Source: an uncultured Clostridia bacterium
Lineage (GTDB): Bacteria; Bacillota; Clostridia; Oscillospirales; Ruminococcaceae
Assembly: GCA_947626165.1 (NCBI GenBank)
Contig: CANQRG010000008.1
Location: 1 to 64,000, forward strand
Direction: 5' to 3'
DNA: 64,000 nucleotides
Shown here: positions 60,298 to 64,000 of the stretch, one piece after another
Numbering within the stretch: position 1 is the stretch's first letter
How the letters are laid out: the number at the start of each line of letters is the position of its first letter
The notes under the pieces: generated by a model
Database searches by the model: none
The model's input: only the letters and a program-made list of their open reading frames with translations
What the model was told of the DNA's origin: nothing
Program-made: the position numbers and the translations under genes

Positions 60298-62532
60298 CTA
60301 TTTAACTTTGACCTTTCTGAGTTTTTTATTCCACTTACTGTAAACCTTTTGTGGCTTGCCGAAGGCGTCTTTATAGGTTGCATAAGCACGAACTCTTACA
60401 AAATAGGTCTTTCCACTTTTTATCTTTTTGGTTATAGTGAACTTCTTCTTTGTAGTAAATTTATTAAGTATTCTCTTCTTAAAGTTACTCTTCTTTGAGA
60501 CCTGAACCTGATAACCGACTGCCGTTTTAACCTTTTTCCAAGTTACATTTATCTTGTTTTTAGATTTGCTCTTGACCGTAAGTTTAGTTATTTTTGCCTG
60601 TTTCATAAGATTTTCGGCAGTAGTTTTATCCTTTTTAACTACCTCTGGGCTTCTGGTTGTTGTAACGATTGGAGCATTGCCAGTTGGAATTGTTGGAGAA
60701 ACTTTTGACTTAAGATTTTTAATTGCGTTTTCAATAGCAGTCAAAGCACTGTCAACTTGCTCTTGTGTAGCATTTTCATTGTTCAAAACAGTTTTACCGC
60801 TATCTATTGCTGATTTCAAAGCAGCTACAGAGTCATCTGTATACTTGCTAGTATCCAAATTATCAGCTTCTTTAATTTTTGCATCTAGTGCAGTAAAATT
60901 GGTTAAATATTCTGTATTTTCATCATTCAAATAACCTGCATTTCTCAGCGTTTCTTCAGTTTGGCTGCCTTTTACAACATGGAAAGTTGGGTTATTGCCG
61001 GTCCAAAAAGAGTCTCTCCAATCATCAGGGTCTTCAGGATTTCCACCGTTTGCCCAATTGGTTGTACCTTTAGCTGTAATTGTCGTCAAACCTGTATTAT
61101 ATAAATAAATATCAGTAAGTGCAGTGCAAGATCCGAATGCTGCTAGTCTTATACAATCAACATCACCTTTAATGACTACCGTTTTTAATGAATAGCATTG
61201 TAAACAAAATTGATCAGCAATTCCATTCTTCGTAAGTTCATTGCCGAACGAATCACCTAACCAACATCCGTCCTCAATAACAATCTTTTCAAGTCCTGTA
61301 CAAGCCATAAAAGTAGCAGGTTCACGCGACATTCCCTGTGCATCATATACCGATCTTAAAAAACTAACATTCTTAGGTATTGTTAACTCTTTAAGCGATT
61401 CACAACCTACAAACGCTCTGCCGCCGATTGTCATTCCCTCGTGAAGATTTATTGATTTAAGTTTTGAACAATATTGAAATGCACTATCTCCAATTTCGTT
61501 CAAACTTTCAGGAAAGGAAATATCTTCTAAACTTGAACAATTTTTAAAGGCTCCATTATCAATTTTCACAAGACCTTCAGGAAGGTTAATATTAGTTAGC
61601 GCAGCTCCATAAAATGAATGATCTTTTATTTCTCTTAAGGTATCAGGCAACTTAACATCTTTAAGCGCTGTAAAATTGTAGAATGCACCGCTTACAGATT
61701 CATCAATAATTACACCAGTGTATGCATATATGCTTGTAATTCCAGAATTTATTACTATATGCTCTGCAGTGTTTTTATATTTTACAAAATAGTCAGCTAT
61801 TGATATAGTACCTTTTCCGCTGAATGTAAGAGTTTTGCTTGTTTCATCCCATTCATATTTTGAAGTTAATCCGGCAGGTCCTGAAGTTTCATTTATCGGT
61901 TCAAGCTCAACTGGAGTTTTATTGCTTAAACTAGGCATTTGTTCATCAGCAGGGATATATTCAATTTGATTGTCGCTAAGTAATAAATTTTCTCTTAAAG
62001 AAGCTTCAGTTGTACTATCTTTATACACATGCCAAACAGTATCTGACTTAGACCAGCTGTTATATAAAGTATTGTTAATTGTTGAAGCATCGGATATATC
62101 CTTAGAATAAATATATATATCTTTTAAATTGACATATTGATTTGCATCTGGACTTATACATCCATTTAATTTTGTTAAACTAGGCGGTAATATAATCTTT
62201 GAAACATATTTACATAAATTTTGTTGAAAAGCCATTGAACCGACAACGGTAATATCATTTTCAACAACAATCTCATTAATGTTGTAGCCATATTTTCTCC
62301 AGCCCCAATCTGTTGATTGATTATCCGCGTAACGACTTATCTCACCTGTTCCGCTGATAACTAAAACACTGTCTGAGTTAATAAGCCAAGTTGCGTTTTC
62401 ACCACATTTACCTGAAGTTGGATATGCTTCATTTGCTGCTGAAACATTTGCTAAAGAATTAATAGAAAAGTTTGTTATTAACATAGCCGTCGCTAAAGAG
62501 CCGGCTATTACTTTTTTGAAATTAAAATGCAT
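60298..62532 (-). CDS. Secreted LRR/FIVAR/Fn3 surface protein
   Basis: A 744-aa exported protein. Signal peptide (1-33), an opening domain with CGENATWLINSDSVLVISGTGE (the common start of BspA-like LRR proteins), scattered LRR_5 repeats (about 90-500; for example VKLPDTLREIKDHSFYGAAL and ISFPESLNEIGDSAFQYCSK), one FIVAR-type helical repeat (about 560-620; LDTSKYTDDSVAALKSAIDSGK) and a C-terminal lysine-rich Fn3 (655-744) very similar to that of the 992-aa protein. Probably a surface adhesin. AAGGAG precedes the ATG and the promoter at 62573-62601 is a perfect consensus. Confidence 0.88.
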   Translation of the reverse strand: MHFNFKKVIAGSLATAMLITNFSINSLANVSAANEAYPTSGKCGENATWLINSDSVLVISGTGEISRYADNQSTDWGWRKYGYNINEIVVENDITVVGSMAFQQNLCKYVSKIILPPSLTKLNGCISPDANQYVNLKDIYIYSKDISDASTINNTLYNSWSKSDTVWHVYKDSTTEASLRENLLLSDNQIEYIPADEQMPSLSNKTPVELEPINETSGPAGLTSKYEWDETSKTLTFSGKGTISIADYFVKYKNTAEHIVINSGITSIYAYTGVIIDESVSGAFYNFTALKDVKLPDTLREIKDHSFYGAALTNINLPEGLVKIDNGAFKNCSSLEDISFPESLNEIGDSAFQYCSKLKSINLHEGMTIGGRAFVGCESLKELTIPKNVSFLRSVYDAQGMSREPATFMACTGLEKIVIEDGCWLGDSFGNELTKNGIADQFCLQCYSLKTVVIKGDVDCIRLAAFGSCTALTDIYLYNTGLTTITAKGTTNWANGGNPEDPDDWRDSFWTGNNPTFHVVKGSQTEETLRNAGYLNDENTEYLTNFTALDAKIKEADNLDTSKYTDDSVAALKSAIDSGKTVLNNENATQEQVDSALTAIENAIKNLKSKVSPTIPTGNAPIVTTTRSPEVVKKDKTTAENLMKQAKITKLTVKSKSKNKINVTWKKVKTAVGYQVQVSKKSNFKKRILNKFTTKKKFTITKKIKSGKTYFVRVRAYATYKDAFGKPQKVYSKWNKKLRKVKVK

Positions 62533-62572
62533 TGTTATATTCGCTCCTTGTGATTAGTTTTTTATTGAGCTA

Positions 62573-62601
62573 ATTATAACTAAATTTTGGCAATTTGTCA
62601 A
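62573..62601 (-). promoter_or_regulatory. Consensus promoter of the LRR/FIVAR protein gene
   Basis: On the minus strand TTGACA (62596-62601), 17-base spacer, TATAAT (62573-62578); all twelve bases match the sigma-A consensus. A plus-strand hairpin AATCCCC/GGGGATT followed by TTCTTTT (62664-62692) lies upstream. Confidence 0.85.
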
Positions 62602-62701
62602 CACCTTGAAACAATTCATTATTTTTTAACAAAATGCTATAAAATGTTATAATGCTCGATATTAATCCCCCGTACAACTGGGGATTTTCTTTTGATTAAA
62701 A

Positions 62702-62733
62702 CAATGCCTGAACCATCCCCGATTCAGGCATTG
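62702..62733 (-). terminator. Terminator of the duplicate FIVAR/Fn3 gene
   Basis: An 11-bp perfect stem CAATGCCTGAA/TTCAGGCATTG is followed by TTTTAATC on the minus strand. It lies 40 bases past the stop at 62774. Confidence 0.8.
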
Positions 62734-62773
62734 CTCGCCCTTTAGGGCTTATATATAGGAATATTTTGAAGGC

Positions 62774-64000
62774 TTATTTAACCTTAACGGTTCTGAGCTT
62801 TTTGTTCCACTTGCTATATACTTTCTGAGGTTTTCCATTAATATCATTGTACGTTGTGTACGCTCTCACTCTGACATAGTAAGTCTTCTTGCTCTTGATC
62901 TTCTTGCTTGAGATCTTTAAAGTCTTCTTCTTTGTAAACTTCCTGAAGATGATCTTGCTCTTCTTGAATTTCTTGGATGTCGAAACCTGAACTTGATAGC
63001 CCTTTGCTTTCTTCACCTTTTTCCAAGTTACTGTGATCTTCTTCTTTGTTTTGCTCTTTACTGTGAGCTTTTTAATTTTTGCCGTCTTCATTTTATTCAC
63101 TGCTGCCTGCTTATCCTTCTGTACGTCAGCATTACTGCGTTTGTTAGGCGCTGGCTTAACAGTGCTTGAATTCGACGGGTTTTGCGATGTTGGTTGCTGT
63201 TTTTCACGCAAGCCTCTTATCGCTTCTTCTAATGCTGCTGCCGCAGCATCTACTTCGTTCTTTGTTACGTTTTCGTTTGCTATTACTTCTTCTGCTTTTG
63301 CTATTGCTTCTTCTAATTTGCTATAACTTTCTGCTGTGTATTCATCTTCTGCCAGTTTCTTAGCTGCTTCTACTGATTGCTTTAGATTCTCTTTTGCTGC
63401 TGTGATGTCATTGAATGCCTTCAAGATATTTCCCTCGTCGTCTAGGAACTCTATCTTTGTTACTGCATATGCATATTCCTTGCCTTGCCATGAATATGTG
63501 TATGCGTTCAATAAATAGTTATTTCCTACTTCGAGTGGAGTACCAAGCTTCAATACTGCTTTAGCATTCTTTGCTCCATTCTCTGATGTAGCATTCTTTC
63601 CAGTTAGCTTTGCATAACCTATCTGCTTTCCGTCTACTTGTGCTTCTAACTCTAGTGACGCATACGGTCCGAAGTTCACATCCGGTGCGCAGTCAAATGT
63701 CAATCTTACCTGCGTTGCTGCTGATTTTCCATCATATACTCCGCTTATGAGAGGATCCGCATTATATCCATACTTGATATACTTTATCGGATCTCCTGCC
63801 GGTAAGTAACCTTCTACATGCTTAAGACCATCAATAGCTTTCTGCAATGCTTCTGCTGCTGATTTTATGTCTTCTACATCGTCGGTTTCTTTGACATTGT
63901 TTGCTGCGGTTAATGCTTCTGTTAATGCTGCATAGCTACTTGTTGTAAATAAGTCTGGGTCTGAATAATTTTCTGCTACATCTGAAACTTTCTCCTGAAG
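62774..64000 (-). CDS. Large secreted FIVAR/Fn3 surface protein, second copy (partial, 5' end off window)
   Basis: The frame is open from the right edge to the stop at 62774 (408 codons visible). It is a second copy of the end of the 992-aa protein: FIVAR-type repeat, beta module (FDCAPDVNFGPYASLELEA), FIVAR-like repeat and lysine-rich Fn3 with the same sequence. The DNA is identical to 53893-55026 over 1134 bases, then differs at a few positions. The N-terminal part lies outside the window, so its signal peptide and repeat number are unknown. A concerted-evolution pair or a fresh duplication are both possible. Confidence 0.9.
   Translation of the reverse strand, partial: LQEKVSDVAENYSDPDLFTTSSYAALTEALTAANNVKETDDVEDIKSAAEALQKAIDGLKHVEGYLPAGDPIKYIKYGYNADPLISGVYDGKSAATQVRLTFDCAPDVNFGPYASLELEAQVDGKQIGYAKLTGKNATSENGAKNAKAVLKLGTPLEVGNNYLLNAYTYSWQGKEYAYAVTKIEFLDDEGNILKAFNDITAAKENLKQSVEAAKKLAEDEYTAESYSKLEEAIAKAEEVIANENVTKNEVDAAAAALEEAIRGLREKQQPTSQNPSNSSTVKPAPNKRSNADVQKDKQAAVNKMKTAKIKKLTVKSKTKKKITVTWKKVKKAKGYQVQVSTSKKFKKSKIIFRKFTKKKTLKISSKKIKSKKTYYVRVRAYTTYNDINGKPQKVYSKWNKKLRTVKVK

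Overview
The window is A+T-rich bacterial DNA from a Gram-positive anaerobe of the class Clostridia, most likely a gut or rumen Ruminococcus-like member of the Oscillospiraceae. I infer this from the genes. There are secreted GH5 cellulases and BspA-type leucine-rich-repeat proteins that end in very lysine-rich fibronectin type III modules. There are FIVAR-type surface proteins, pyruvate phosphate dikinase, FeoAB, a manganese catalase/CotJC-type protein, an EF-P with Lys32 and strong AGGAGG ribosome binding sites. Naming a species would be a guess.

Layout. 1-320: the probable start of an rRNA operon reading out of the left edge. 320-4450: a minus-strand operon aroB-aroA-aroC-DUF4364 (shikimate pathway), preceded on the same strand by pcrA (4800-7157). 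7361-9307: an AI-2E type permease and a lipoprotein meeting at one terminator. 9438-12611: aroQ-pepP-efp, then an FMN riboswitch in front of a RibU-like riboflavin permease. 12647-14747: two paralogous secreted proteins and an endonuclease IV-like TIM barrel. 15019-19033: radA facing two secreted-protein genes. 19361-22146: feoA-feoB and a small membrane protein. 22209-25309: a multidomain M23 peptidase and a beta-lactamase-fold hydrolase. 25463-28972: a copper ATPase with a probable nested copper chaperone gene, a remnant of an HxlR regulator, and a manganese catalase. 29083-33350: a solute-binding lipoprotein with a hybrid histidine kinase. 33613-34197: tRNA-Gln(CTG), tRNA-Gln(TTG) and, divergently, tRNA-Lys(TTT). 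34370-43903: ppdK, then glmU-pth-mfd-yitT. 44088-48239: a GH5 cellulase and a decayed RHS locus with small membrane proteins. 48495-53307: housekeeping genes (HMGL-like aldolase, ychF, trpS, aminotransferase). 53894-64000: a secreted-protein island with a 992-aa FIVAR/Fn3 protein, a second GH5, a LytTR regulator, an LRR/FIVAR/Fn3 protein and a second, nearly identical copy of the end of the 992-aa gene running off the right edge.

Two themes stand out. The first is a family of secreted proteins (12647, 13277, 44088, 53894, 60298, 62774; related Fn3 modules in 22209) sharing lysine-rich Fn3 modules. Two of them also share an unnamed module of about 100 residues. Together they look like a cell-surface polysaccharide-degrading apparatus without dockerins or LPXTG anchors. 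The second is a dispersed, modular, hairpin-rich intergenic repeat family. Its copies differ by compensatory base changes, and one of its modules lies inside the coding sequence of the AI-2E permease. I regard the repeat family as the best candidate for something undescribed. The copper chaperone nested in copA and the RHS and HxlR remnants follow. All product names come from motifs and remembered family features; no database search was run.
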